Of a stretch of DNA of 64,000 bases, positions 1 to 11,260 are shown piece by piece. The notes below the pieces were generated by a model, which was given only the letters and a program-made list of their open reading frames with translations, did no database searches and was not told the DNA's origin. Made by a program: the position numbers and the translations under genes. Positions within the stretch are counted from its first letter, which is position 1. The number at the start of each line of letters is the position of its first letter. The stretch is from Datura wrightii (Eukaryota; Streptophyta; Magnoliopsida; Solanales; Solanaceae), in NCBI GenBank assembly GCA_035772735.1, contig JASDFA010000002.1, forward strand, positions 40,630,501 to 40,694,500, read 5' to 3'.

Positions 1-2
1 TA

Positions 3-479
3 GCCTCACGGATCCTTGCCCAGAAAAAGGAGGATCCAGGTGCTTTGACAATTCCATGTACTATTAGTGATGTTGAGTTCGCGAGGGCACTCTATGACTT
101 GGGAGCAAGCATCAACCTGATGCCTTTAGCTATGTTTAAGCAACTGGGCTTTAGAGCCCACACACTGACTACTATGCGGCCGCTGATGGCTGACCAAACT
201 GTGAAAAAGCCTGTGGGGATCCTATTTGATGTGCTTGTTAAAGTGGACAGATTCATATTTCCAACGGACTTCATGATACTTGATTGCGAGGTTGATTTTA
301 ATGTCCCCATTATTTTGGGGAGACCATTTCTTGCAGCTCGGAGGGCTTTAGCAGATATGGAGGCTGGCCAGTTAAAATTTAGACTCAATAAAGAAGAGGT
401 CACCTTCAATATCTGCTGGTCAATAAAGCAACCTAAGGAGTATAGAGCGGTCTCAGCAATCGAGGATGAGTCTGAGTAG
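3..479 (+). CDS. Retropepsin-like aspartic protease of family B (5'-partial)
   Basis: The frame is open from the window edge to a TAG at 477-479, so the start is missing. The aspartyl protease core is visible: the active-site motif DLGASINLMP at about 99-128, and the flap-side motif ILGRPFLA at about 312-335. Proteases of this kind process Gag inside virus-like particles. DLG in place of the usual DTG/DSG is common in Athila-type proteases as I know them. No reverse transcriptase follows; the frame ends and a structured non-coding block begins at about 490. B2 has the homologous protease at 37452-37952. Whether this copy is active cannot be judged without its N-terminus. Confidence 0.8.
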   Translation, partial: ASRILAQKKEDPGALTIPCTISDVEFARALYDLGASINLMPLAMFKQLGFRAHTLTTMRPLMADQTVKKPVGILFDVLVKVDRFIFPTDFMILDCEVDFNVPIILGRPFLAARRALADMEAGQLKFRLNKEEVTFNICWSIKQPKEYRAVSAIEDESE

Positions 480-489
480 TCAAGAGACT

Positions 490-624
490 TGCGTTGTGCC
501 ACAACGTTAAATCAGGTGCTTCTTGGGAGGCAACCGATGAGGTAGTTTGGTGAATTCCGAGTAACCAAAACACTTGCGTAATGTCGCAACATTAAATCAA
601 GTACTTCTTGGGAAGCAACCCAAG
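490..624 (+). other. Duplicated two-hairpin RNA element after the protease stop
   Basis: Hairpin 1 is CGTTGTG (492-498), one-base loop, CACAACG (500-506). It is followed by a TTAAATCAGG linker and a decayed hairpin 2. A second copy of the whole block follows at about 573-624; its hairpin 2 is perfect, CTTGGG (607-612), AAGCAA loop, CCCAAG (619-624). The same pair of hairpins recurs at the same place in B2 (twice), A1 and A2. Function is unknown. Confidence 0.6.
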
Positions 625-1389
625 TTTATTAACTTATGTGTGCTCAGTGTGCAGGAGAAACAAAAAAATAGGTGGTAGAAAAAATTGCTGAAGAGATTGG
701 TGCTAAGGGTCTCAGTATGACTCATAAGAGGATTGTACGGGCCCTAGTACGAGTCATGCTTAGAAGCAGAGATGTATCTTAGTGCATGAGTTTAGGGTAA
801 GGTTGGTCCTATGACTCATAACTTCATTGTATGGGTCGTAGTACTCACTGTAGTTAGCTGTCCGTGACCAAGAAACCATTGGTTTCGCTTGGTGGGCCGG
901 AAATGACCGACTTATCAATTTATCTGGTAAACTACTTATGAACTATGCAAGTCATGGACCTCCAATTAAGAGTGACCTACGAGTCATGGTACAGGTCGTA
1001 CCTTCGTGGTACGAGTCGTAGGATGTGCTTGTAGGTTCACTAGTAAGTTTTCTTAACATCTGTATTACGAGTCCTAGGGACGAGTCGCAGGTCCTTCCTA
1101 CGACTCGTGGTACGAGTCGTGGTGGGTTAAATTGTTTAAAATAACCCAATTCGGCCCAGATTTTTTAAAAACTGCACTAAAGATATTTAAACTTCAAAAA
1201 TGACACACTCATCTCCCACGCAATAAAGACCTAAAAATCAAGAAAACACCCACAACTCCCTTACACCCGTAACTCAAAGTTAAAATCGATTGAGCAAACT
1301 TTGTGCTCGATTAACACTGCTCAACTCGAAGTCCAACCCTAGTCGCTGATTCACAGTCAAAGTTGAGCCAGGTTTACAAAGAAATCCAA
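625..1389 (+). promoter_or_regulatory. Putative internal promoter and 5' leader of ORF2 (B1)
   Basis: This stretch has no gene. It separates the hairpin block from a strong splice donor at 1390. From about 740 to 1120 it is dense in the family-B palindromic motif (variants of TACGAGTCGTA). From about 1190 to 1389 it becomes an A/C-rich, leader-like sequence ending at the donor. B2 has the same arrangement at about 38170-38721. A promoter role is inferred from position and from the same motif lying upstream of the LTR TATA box; I see no unambiguous TATA box. Confidence 0.35.
740..1120 (+). repeat. Family-B palindromic motif array, inter-ORF block 1
   Basis: Several imperfect copies of a 10-15 base near-palindrome are scattered here, for example GGTACGAGTCGTAGG near 1009-1023 and TACGACTCGTGGTACGAGTC near 1098-1117. 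Spacing is irregular, so this is not a tandem satellite. A further block lies inside the intron (about 1745-2110) and another in the LTR. Confidence 0.65.
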
Positions 1390-2190
1390 GTAAGTGGTTA
1401 TGCTTTGAATTGGGTAAAAAGACCTACGTGAACTTGTGCAACCACTGTAAGTCCTCAAAATGCATGAAAAATAGAAAAGGACAATGACCAGTGATGTGAA
1501 AATTAAATGTGTGACGGGGTAGGATTCAAACATGTGAAAAATTGAATATGAACTACTATAACTTGAGTTACGGGCTGTGAATAAAAAGGGGAGGAATGGT
1601 TAGTTGTATAAATGTGAAGAATGCATGCTTAGACTTAGGGAATTCTGAGTACCCAATACAAAAATAAATTCACTTGCAAACTGACTTGAAAATAAGGCAA
1701 GTACAGGCTTCACAAGCCTTCCTAACACTTGTGGTTTCATACTATGACTCATAGGATGGCTCGCTGTGATTGTCCCCAATCAAATATGTAAAAAGTAAGA
1801 GGTACAAAACCTAGTACAATCCATAGTATCCTGCTATAAGTCGTACCTGGTAATCGTACCAGGAGTCTGAAAAGGGTTAAGTCCAAAAGTGACAGTATCC
1901 TTCCTATGACTCGTGGAATCGACTTACTTGTCGTACCATGAGTCATGAAAAAATAGAGAACATTGGTTTTCAAGGGGCACCCTCATATGACTGACTCATG
2001 GTGCGGATCGTACCTTTGTGGTACAAGTAGTACCTCAGAGTCGTAACCTTGATCTGAGATATTATGAGTCTCAGTACAGATCGTACCTTCAAGGTACGAC
2101 TCGTACTATAGACCCGTGAAAAATTACAGATGAATTTTTTGTTACTTTCTTTTTCTCAAGTTTGGAATTATAACCTTTTTTCTCCACAAG
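1390..2190 (+). other. Predicted intron upstream of ORF2 (B1)
   Basis: The donor is CCAA|GTAAGTGG (GT at 1390-1391) and the acceptor is CTCCACAAG| (AG at 2189-2190). The ORF2 ATG lies four bases after the acceptor. B2 has an equivalent 769-bp intron and A1 a 702-bp one, each ending a few bases before the ORF2 ATG. The region holds family-B palindromic motifs at about 1745-2110 and no coding potential. Splicing is predicted from sequence only. Confidence 0.55.
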
Positions 2191-2194
2191 TACA

Positions 2195-4320
2195 ATGACT
2201 CATAAGAGGAAAGCATCAAAAGAAACTGCTCGAAGGGCATTGATAGTCGAAAACTCCGAATCTAAACAAGCAGGCAACACACCTAGTGGTTCATTGGAGG
2301 AATAAAGGGTCGATATATCTGATATTGATGGGACCTGAACCACTAGGGAAAAAGTAAACCCCAGGCCGAGGAGGCCACTGCCACATCTTCTAGTGCTCCC
2401 CAATCTGAGGAGGGAGCTGAGGAAAGAGACCAAGAGTCTGAAAGTGGCTCTAATGATGATGAGGGATCTGAGGAGGCCCAATCCGAAAATGGAGACAATG
2501 AGTCCGGATCTAAGGAGGAGGCAACAAATGACGAGCAGGAGAAGACTCCGCCTAGGAAGAATCATACTATTCGGTGGAGAGTACCAGGAGCACAGGAGAT
2601 CTATGAACAGGGTATTTCTCTCACTGCCAAGAAAAAACACAGGCTGAGTATTCAAGAAGAACCGCGGATCCAAACCAATGCACTAAATGAGGTGGAAGAG
2701 ATGAAGCGGATATTCATCTATTATAGGTTTGATTGGATGGCTAGAACCCCGAATCGATACACTTTAGAGATCGTTCGGGAGTTCTATGCCAATTATTGGC
2801 TACTATGGAGCAGAAAGCAAAGGAAGGGAAAAAGTTGAAAGATCCGCCCAAATTGGAGAGCATCATGGTACGAGGCCTCACTATTAATATATTCGAGCGC
2901 ACTATTTCTTGGGTGTTATATGGGCCCCAATTCTTACCACTACACACTACACCAGAGTATGACTACGCGTGGATGTCATGAAAAAGATATAGCAGTTAGG
3001 CATTGATGAGTGGCAAAGGCAGATTCAGTGGTTGTCTGGGTTTATTGCTGAGGAAAAGACGGAAGCAGAATGGGTCACTAGTGGAAAGCACGTCACCAAG
3101 AATTCCTTAAACTTCATAGCAAAAGCCTGCTGAATGTTAGTTCACCACCGGTTGGCCTCGACCGTGAATGACAATGCCCTCAATGTAGACAAAGCAGTAT
3201 TACTGGTCATGTGTATCATGTCCAGATACCCCATCAACTTCCTATGGGTCATTACAAAGGAGTTCCGGGATCGGGCTATAGGATTGAGCACTACCATCCT
3301 ATTCCTGAGTCTCTTATTCAGGTTGTGCAAAGAGGCATGTATCAAGGTGCGTCGCGGTGAGGAGCAGTTGATCGAAGGATAGCAAATGGAAGATATTGGC
3401 TTAATTCGAGATGAAATAAACCCGGTAAGCTGGGAACGAATTTCTACCGCAGTCCTGGTACCACAGACAATTGGGGTCGAGCAGGTGAAAATCCTCACCT
3501 AACAAGAGTAGGACAAGACGCTTCCTACAGACGTCGGTCATTCAGAGACAGCTCCCAGCACCTCCACCACACCACCTATGGGCCTTCCAAGCCATACACC
3601 AGCCGAATGCATGCTAGTGCCTCAGGAATTTCTCCAGAAGATGGCCAAGAGACTGACCTTAGCTTAGAAGAAGGTACATTCTATGATAGAGAATGTGAAG
3701 CCTTGGGTAAAGGCTGATATTGAGGCGGTTGTACGGGTCCTACACGCTAGACTATATAGCTTTGAGAGCCGCTTCGATGATCACATGGCCGAGCAAACTG
3801 ACATTGGCAGCCTCTGTGAGGAGTTGGGGGCTCTTCGGAGCTAAGTGGTCGAGTTGTCATCACGACAACCAGCAATTCTAGCAGCCCCACTCTTTCTGAC
3901 CTTGACATTAGTATAGATAAGGAGCTTGATTTGGAGGCATATTGCGAGATGATAGGAGTTGAGAGAGAAAAAGGGAAAGGGAGGGTCTCTGAGGATGTTG
4001 GAGATGAGACCCTAAAGAAGAAGAGAAAGAAAGAAAAGAAAGAGCGCAAGTGGGTGAGATTGGAGAGCCAGCCAACTCATGACGAGCATAGGTCGAAGCT
4101 ACTTAAGAGAGTCAGAGGAGCGGGTAGCTCCACCACTGCCCATGTCGAGCTTGCAGGAGGAAAGGACCCTTCTATCGAGCCACATTCAGCCCCAATGATT
4201 CCAGAGTCGTAAAAGTGACCGCTACTGCTGAGGGGATAAATCTTTCCCCCTACTGATACACCATTGAGTGCACCAGCCACCGCCAGTGCCATGACTACAG
4301 CAAAGGTACTTTCTCCGTAG
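2195..4320 (+). pseudogene. Family-B ORF2 ('putative plant transposon protein' type), decayed
   Basis: Starts at the ATG four bases after the predicted splice acceptor and ends at a TAG (4318-4320) aligned with the B2 stop. Visible pieces are an acidic, Ser-rich N-terminus, the conserved block around VREFYANYW (about 2775-2800) and SLNFIAKACW (about 3106-3135), and a Lys/Arg-rich stretch (about 4015-4050) resembling a nuclear localisation signal. Early in-frame stops (about 2305 and 2335) and several frameshifts make it dead. Its central region is related to the intact ORF2 at 57704-58924. Plant genomes carry this family in large numbers, usually annotated as a putative plant transposon protein of unknown function. 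It sits where Athila elements carry an env-like gene. Confidence 0.6.
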
Positions 4321-5708
4321 GATGATAGGAGCGCTTAGTGCGCCACAGGTATGTTCCCTTCTTTCTGCTTTATATTTTATGCTTCAGGGATAAAGCATGC
4401 TTTTTGAAAAGAAGAGGGGATGTACTTGTATTTTTTGGATTCTTCTGAGGGTTTTTCTTGCCAGGTTTCTTATCCCTCGGGCATGTTATCTAATTGAACC
4501 AGTATGTTTAGGATGTTCTTGTTTAATTATAAAGTAGCGTAGGATTACTCAGCCAATAAACTGCACTAGTTTTGATGTTTTGAAAACTGACCCTGTTTAA
4601 AAATTTTGATGGTTAGTTATGTACTTGTTGATTGCAAAGCATGATTTTTGTGGATCTTTTTGTGTTATTTAATGTATTAGCATGAGTTGTTTTAGTTAGC
4701 AATATATAAACCAGACAGTAGAATAAATGCAAAACATGTACTATGAGTGAGTGGATCTATACCTAGCTCAATACTGCGTAGAGGATCTAGAACTTGGCTG
4801 GTTGGTCTTTACATAGATTTTAAGATGATTGGTTAGGAAAGGATCATAGGCCATTTTTGTTTAGCCCATTTTATCTTAAAGTACCCTACTAGAGTAATAT
4901 GATTCCCTTGATTCCGATTTTGAGCCTTAAATGAACCATTTTTCTTTGGTTAATTGATTAACCGTACCCATTTTTTGTGATGAACCTATTTTGGTCATGG
5001 TCCTTCCTTGAATATTGTGAACCTCAACATAGTCAAAATGCGTAAGTTGAGGGTGGTTAGAGTAGGGGTGCATATATCTTGTGGGGTGAAAAAGGAAGAG
5101 AAAAAGGAAAAAGGGTTAAAAATGAGTTATGGTGTGACAAGACAAAAGAAGAAAAAGAAAAAAAATTAAAAACAAGATACAAAAAGAGAAAAATGAATGA
5201 AAATTTGAAAATACACCACACTCATACAATTGCATAAAAATGGTGAAAAGGGAGGAAAAAGTTGAAAAAGCGAAAAGGGTGATAGAAAGTGAAAAGTGGA
5301 GCCACATGTATGTAGTTCCAAGGAGGGTTTAGTCACTAAAAAGATTTTCTATTTACCATACCAGCCCGAAAGCGTACATTACAAACCGAATCAAGTCCTA
5401 TAGTGATCATATCCTGACCATCCGAAGAGCCGAAGTAGAGAAAAATAAGGGCAAGCCTATGGTATCCGATGTGCAGTATTAAAAACTTTCTTGTGAGGGT
5501 GAGAGTCTTACTTGTTCAGCTTCATGTTTCATATTTTTATATATCTGTGAGTGGGGGATTTCATTTGCTGTGAGGGTGCATGGTTTGTGTTTTATTCTGC
5601 TAGTTGTCTGTGTGAAAAGCATTTATGATGACTTGACTATCTACTAATAGCTAGATGACATATCTTGATCCTTGTTTATCATGGTTTGTGGTTACTTGAT
5701 GTGCATAT
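4321..5708 (+). other. Long 3' non-coding region of B1
   Basis: No reading frame is supported here. It contains islands shared with B2 and, more distantly, with family A: CTAGAACTTGGCTGGTT at 4787-4803; a purine-rich tract of A/G runs at about 5090-5310; CATTACAA plus AGTCCTA at about 5377-5400; and GGGCAAGCCTATGGT at 5449-5463. It is interrupted by the family-A solo LTR at 5709 and resumes at 7139. Confidence 0.6.
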
Positions 5709-7138
5709 TGTTCGGTCTGTTTGTTATATGGGTATATAACTACACGCAAGTGCACGTGGTCAAACAAGTAATAAAGTGGCTAAGTAAGCCAAGTATCGAT
5801 CCAAGGAGACTCTGGATAAGTAAAATTGCCTAAGTACACTATATTCTTATCTTACTTCTAATTATGCTAACAACAACGTAACCAACAGTTAAATAAGTTT
5901 TTGTTTATAAATTATATATACTAAAACTATTAACAATTATTTACCGTGAATTGAAACTATGAATATGAGCATGCCAAGGTTAAGAACAAGCAATGAATTT
6001 GACGATAATCACAATTTGGTTAATCTTTTCTTCATGTTGCTAGCCAAGAACATTAGCCTAGAAATTAAAACTCTCGTATTTAATTTCACTTTAGAATCAT
6101 AAACCATTCGTCTACATTTCTGTGATCAAATGCAATTTATGACCTAGCACTACAATTCCAGTTCCTAAATTGACTAATACGGCTTTCAAGTATATTTCTA
6201 TCAGAAAAGCACATCAAAACCCAATTTTCCCAAATCAAGTTAAGAACAATACCCTATTAATTCACAACTTTCCAATTTCTTGCTCTCTCGAGTGAACTTG
6301 GACTTTTTAGATGTACATTAATGTCGGCCACACACTAATGCAGTAGAAACAAGAATTAACAGAACAACATGGAAGAAGAAGAAGAAAACCATATAATTAA
6401 CAATCAAAATTCATCACCATTATTCAAAACCTCAGCTAGGAAGAGAATTAGCCACTCATTTGTGGATTAATCATCCTAAAACAAGTGTAAATCATACATA
6501 CAATTGATTGAAAGAAGAAAGGAAGAGAAGAAATCCCTTAGCTTTTTCGTCCCTCAACTGCTTCTAACCCACGTCCTTGCTCCACCAAGTCTGAATTAAT
6601 TAAAAATAAGCTAAGTGTTCTATTTATACTAGTGGAAATTTTTCCCGGAATAACAAGCAACGTGTCACGGAAGTCAACGTGGAGCACTGCCTCCGTGACA
6701 CGTCGTGGACGCGGACCCTTACTGGAATTTCAGGGTCTGGGAATATAGCCCCAACGTGGCACGGAGGCCAACGCGGAGGCCTATCTCCGTGCCACGGAGC
6801 TGTCGTGAGGCTTCACTGGAATTTGCCAATAAAATCATCCTCCAGGCAGTGTGCCTCCGCGATGGTAGCGTGGCACGGCTCCATCGCGGAGCCCCTTTAC
6901 TTTGCGCATTCCAATGTCTTTTCCATGCTCGCATCCAAGTCCATCTCCGATATAATTCCAACATGCATTTTAGCTCCTAAAAATCATATTTTCCTGCAAA
7001 ACAAATGCTAATCATGTTGGTTAGTATAAATTCACATTTTATTACCAATTACATGAGAATATATACATATTGCACAACAAACAAGGCGAAAATGATACGT
7101 TTGAGTATCACTTGGGCATATAAATCTGCCTAAGATCA
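5709..7138 (-). mobile_element. Solo LTR of family A (minus orientation)
   Basis: A single 1430-bp LTR homologous to those at 49650, 52386 and 61183, bounded by TG...CA and flanked by a perfect 5-bp duplication CATAT (5704-5708 and 7139-7143). There is no internal sequence, so it is a solo LTR, the usual product of LTR-LTR recombination. The minus-strand TATA box (TATAAATA) is at 6621-6628, with the GC-rich CTCCGTGNCACG repeats just upstream of it. It interrupts the 3' non-coding region of B1, whose sequence is continuous across the TSD when compared with B2. Confidence 0.92.
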
Positions 7139-7305
7139 CATATGCTGATTTGGTTTACTGGAAAAAGGGTCAAAAGTTGTTTGAGTTTATGATGCAAATT
7201 TTGATTGATGTTGGTTGTAGTATGCTAGGTTTATTTTCTAGTAAGCGTCATTATTAGTTTTTTTGTTTTCTTTGCCTGAGGATGAAATTCTTAAGTTAAG
7301 GGTGT
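7139..7305 (+). other. End of B1 internal region with polypurine tract
   Basis: Resumption of B1 after the solo LTR, matching B2 at about 43000-43169. It ends in TTAAGTTAAGGGTGT (about 7291-7305) directly before the LTR, the position of the polypurine tract that primes plus-strand DNA synthesis. Confidence 0.55.
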
Positions 7306-8058
7306 TGATGTGTTGTGAGTTTACAGCACTTTCGACTCTTAAAATTGAGAAAATAACATGGACTTAGATATGTTTATATAGATATGAGGTGGTTTTACTT
7401 TATTTTCAGGGAAAATAGGTGTTGGAGCAAAAATGTGCAAAAGATGCATAAAAGTGCAGAAAATTAGTCAAGTACCAATCTCAATACGAGTGGTACATAG
7501 ATTGTACGAGTCGTACTGAGACTCATGGAAAAACTCGGAAGGCTGAAACAATTTGAAGGCAAAGTACAACTCTCAGTACGAGCCGTACCAAGATGGTGCA
7601 AGCCGTAACTAGAGTCGTGGAAAATTTCAGAGAAAATTTGCACAGCCAGTCTCTTAGTATGGGTGGAACCCACAGATTGTAACATCTACCTACGACCCAT
7701 ACCAAGAACCGTAGGGGAGCTTCAGTGATTCTTAAAGACTTGGAAAAACTTCAGATGCAATAAGAAATTACGAGTCGTAGGAGAAAGGTACGAGGCGTAC
7801 TAGAAAACTCGTAGAAAACTTCAGAAAGATGTCAAAGTTCTCAGGGCCAAGCCACGGATGGATTGTACGACTCATAAGACCATGGTACGAGTCATACCAA
7901 TTGCCAACACTTAGTCAATTCTGCAATAGCCAAGGAATGTACAAGAGCCAAGTACAACCCATATAATCCTGTTATGGCTCGTATGACTAATCGTAGGACG
8001 AGTTGGCACCAGATATGGAAATTTCCTTATTAGCTTAAGAAAAGGTTTTTGATGTCTT

Positions 8059-8066
8059 TATAAATA
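8059..8066 (+). promoter_or_regulatory. TATA box of B1 3' LTR
   Basis: TATAAATA lies at the point where both B2 LTRs carry TATAAATA or TATATAAG, just downstream of the palindromic array. This is where the LTR promoter would set the U3/R boundary. Confidence 0.6.
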
Positions 8067-9157
8067 CCTTTTATGTTTTATTAGTAGGAAGAGATGTCAA
8101 TAGATGTGTGATTACATTGAGAGAAGTATTGTTTGTGAATTATTATCAATTTTTGGAGAGCAATTCTTGAGATCAACACTTGGTTTTATCAATTGTTCTT
8201 GATTTTGTTCATCAATATTCCAAGCAGGTTTTCTTCCAATTATTATTGTAAGTATTTAGTTATGTGTTTGTCTATGAATACTAATTGCAATCTTACAATC
8301 ATGATAGGATAAAACCTCCACAACTAGGGTTGTGGGAACCATGGTGAATTAACGAAATAGGATTACACAAAGTGATTCAAAACTAATACTAAATGCTTGT
8401 ATTGTATTCTCTTCATTGTTAAACATTTCTTAACGGTGCGCAATATTAGGACTTGCCTAAATTTCATACTTGCTTGAACCTATAGAAGTAGAGATTAGGA
8501 AAAGAGAATTACAAAAATTTCTTGATTTTTATGGTCATTATATGAATTGAGTTGCGGTCGCAGGAAAGTTAATTTGGGAGATATTAATAACGGTTAATTT
8601 GAAATCGCTCATGTGACCTGACCCGGTGATTGAATATAGAAATCTAATAGGGATGAATCGGTTATTTAGATGAACCTTAGTTATCAATACTACAAGTAAG
8701 CATTGGGATTGATCACATGTGTATACTCAAAGTAGTTAAGAACCCATGGGGAACACTTACCCTAGTTATTTGCGGATCTTGATAACAACCATAATTGCGA
8801 TCTTGTCTTGTTTTATTATTTTTTTTAAACCCCCCAAATTGGAGATAACATGGCCCAAGTTTGATGTTACACCCAGTAAAATGCTATCGGTTAGTAGGCG
8901 TACGCGTGGAATTGTGACGAATAAAGAGAGTTTGATGCGTGTAGGAAAAGCCTTGCAAGCGGGATCAGACGGGACCAATGCACACAGGGCCAGTGCGACG
9001 CGCCAGCTAGCAGTGCACTGGCTAGCGTGGCGCGCAAGGCCTGCTGGCGCCTTAAGAGGCACGATGCTGCAGGGAGGCTGGTGCCTTGAGAGGCACAGCG
9101 CGACAGGGAGGCTGGTGCTATGGGCAGCACGAGGCGTCCCCCTGCCACCGCCCTTAG

Positions 9158-9166
9158 TATATATAA
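9158..9166 (+). promoter_or_regulatory. TATA box of the Tekay-like solo LTR
   Basis: TATATATAA followed by a pyrimidine-rich start-site-like stretch. Immediately upstream (about 8990-9150) are GC-rich inverted repeats such as the near-palindrome GCTAGCAGTGCACTGGCTAG. Confidence 0.6.
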
Positions 9167-10777
9167 GTCCCTCCTTTCACTTTGAATCATTTGAAAACAA
9201 TTCCCACGACTAAGCAGAGAGAGAACATAAATTTTCAATATATTTCCATCTGATTACGCTACTAAACATCATCCAAACTTAAATTAACTTCGGGTAACGA
9301 GTTCTAGGCTTACGGGAGGAATTTCTGCGGAGTTATTTCTTAAAAATTCGCTCAGCAAACCGGAGCTCCGTCGGCTAAAAGTTGTCAGAGTTGTTTCAAA
9401 TTGATTCCTAAACAGCCACAGGCCTTAGGTGAGTATTTCTTCCTTATGAACTCTCAAGAAATTGCGGGTATTCGCTGAGTTATTAAAGAGTTGAATTATA
9501 GTTTGTATTATTATCGAAAGATATTGTTATTAATCGAATTTAGTATTGAAACTAGCCCTATTCTCTTAGTATAAGGATTGCAATTGAGTGGAACTGCTGG
9601 CTTCAGGTTGGAACTAATTAGTTAAATGAGAATCGACATTTGAGGTATGTTAAGGCTCATTCCATTGTCAAGTTATTCTCGTCGTACAATGATACGACTT
9701 ATGTTTCTGAGCATAGACAATGATCCTACTTGTTGTAATTAGTTGTTGCTAGTATATAAGATCCATGTATGTCGTGGTTAGCTTCTATCCATAGATTATG
9801 ATCGCATATGTTGTGTCTAGCTGCTAGAAAGCATATTAAGAGTATATTGAAGTATCCCCCGTCGGGAAAGAAGAGGTTAAGGGTGACTCACGCTAGAAGT
9901 GTTATAGAAATTCCTCTGCTCTTTTGTTCACTCAGTTAGTAGAAACAATGTTTGGCTGCCATGCCTAGGCTATGGGTAATAGGTGGGCTTGAGTTAGTAA
10001 GATGAACAACATAGAGGCAGCCGAGGGATATAACTATCAGTTCGGCGCCTATATTGTTAGTAGAGCTCATCTAGAGACCGTTGGCATACCTTGACACCTC
10101 TAGCGTCAGAATGATGTTAGTATGGCCTTACCCCAGAGTCAGTGGCACTAGAGTTTCCTAGAGAGTTGATGGTCAGTCTGCCACATAGTGGCTATCGCCA
10201 TTGACAGTTAGTTTCAGTCGATGTGGTGCTTATCATACAGGTCACTCAGGGCACCACCTCAGTTGTGCCATCCTGATAGAGCAGTAGATACCTTATGGGG
10301 GGAAGTTTTGTTAGTATCTAGATACGGGCCCAACGCCTCAGCCTACTCTTATCAGATACTCAAGTACAAGTTGCCGGGAACGGCTAAGTCCAGATAAACA
10401 TACCTACGAGGTTAGGAATCGCCTAGAGAAGGCATGCAAAATCTAAACAGACTCAGTTAGTGTCTCGGGGACTAGAACCACAGTATTACAGTATTACCCT
10501 CTGGCCAAGAGTTATAATAAGCTACCTATGGGAGGTTAAGGCTGATTGCTCAGGAGCTTATCCGATTAGTAGCATCCCCACAATTGTTCTACGTAGAGGA
10601 CAAGTATTCCAGAGTAATCCTATTATGGTCAGCTATTAGAATAGATTTGAGACGACAATGATGACATAGCAACCCTCGCCAAAGTTAACCCTAGCTTTAT
10701 TGGGTTTTCCTTATGACGTTGGATTGTTATGCCTATAGGGCCATGCTTGTAGGGGCAGTATGATGTCCAAAAGGACT

Positions 10778-10917
10778 AGATTGAGGCTGTGAGGACCATA
10801 TTGAGTTCCATTAGATTGAGGTCGTGAGGGCCATATTGAGTTTCATCAAATTGAGGCCCTGAGGGTCGTATTGAGTTACAGCAGATAGAGGTTGTGAGGG
10901 CGTATCCAACTACAACA
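10778..10917 (+). repeat. Tandem array, about 35-bp unit x4, in solo LTR
   Basis: Four degenerate units, each starting near AGATTGAGG and running to TTGAGTTNCA. The units differ by several substitutions, so the array is old. Confidence 0.75.
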
Positions 10918-11115
10918 GTTATATTATGGCCCATAATCGAGCCAAGGCTCGGGGCCTGACAACAGCTATAGTATGATCCATAGTCGAGCCAAGGCTCGGG
11001 ATCCAGTTACAACAGTCACATTATGACCCATAGTTGGGCCAAGGCTCGGGGTACAATTATCAGAGATTACGTTATGACCCATAGTCAAGCCAAGGCTTGG
11101 GGTCCAGTTACGCAG
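10918..11115 (+). repeat. Tandem array, about 49-bp unit x4, with internal hairpin
   Basis: Four units built around TATGACCCATAGT plus CGAGCCAAGGCTCG. The latter is a perfect 6-bp inverted repeat (CGAGCC/GGCTCG); units 3 and 4 carry variants. Confidence 0.75.
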
Positions 11116-11119
11116 CTCA

Positions 11120-11260
11120 AACACAGATATAACTATAGGAGCCCAAATGGCTCAGATACAGTTACAGGAGCTTAGATAGCTTAGATACAGTCACAGGAGC
11201 CCAGATGGCTCAGATACAGTTACAGGAGCCCAGATAGCTCAGATACAGTTACAGTTACTT
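11120..11260 (+). repeat. Tandem array, about 30-bp unit x4.5
   Basis: Units of the form CAGATACAGTTACAGGAGCC plus CAGATGGCT repeat through this stretch, then fade into a shorter CAGTTACAGTTAC repeat. Confidence 0.75.

Noticed and set aside
8746..9213. A 155-codon frame across the B1 LTR / Tekay-like solo LTR junction.
   Set aside because: It crosses an insertion boundary and a GC-rich promoter segment; a chance frame.
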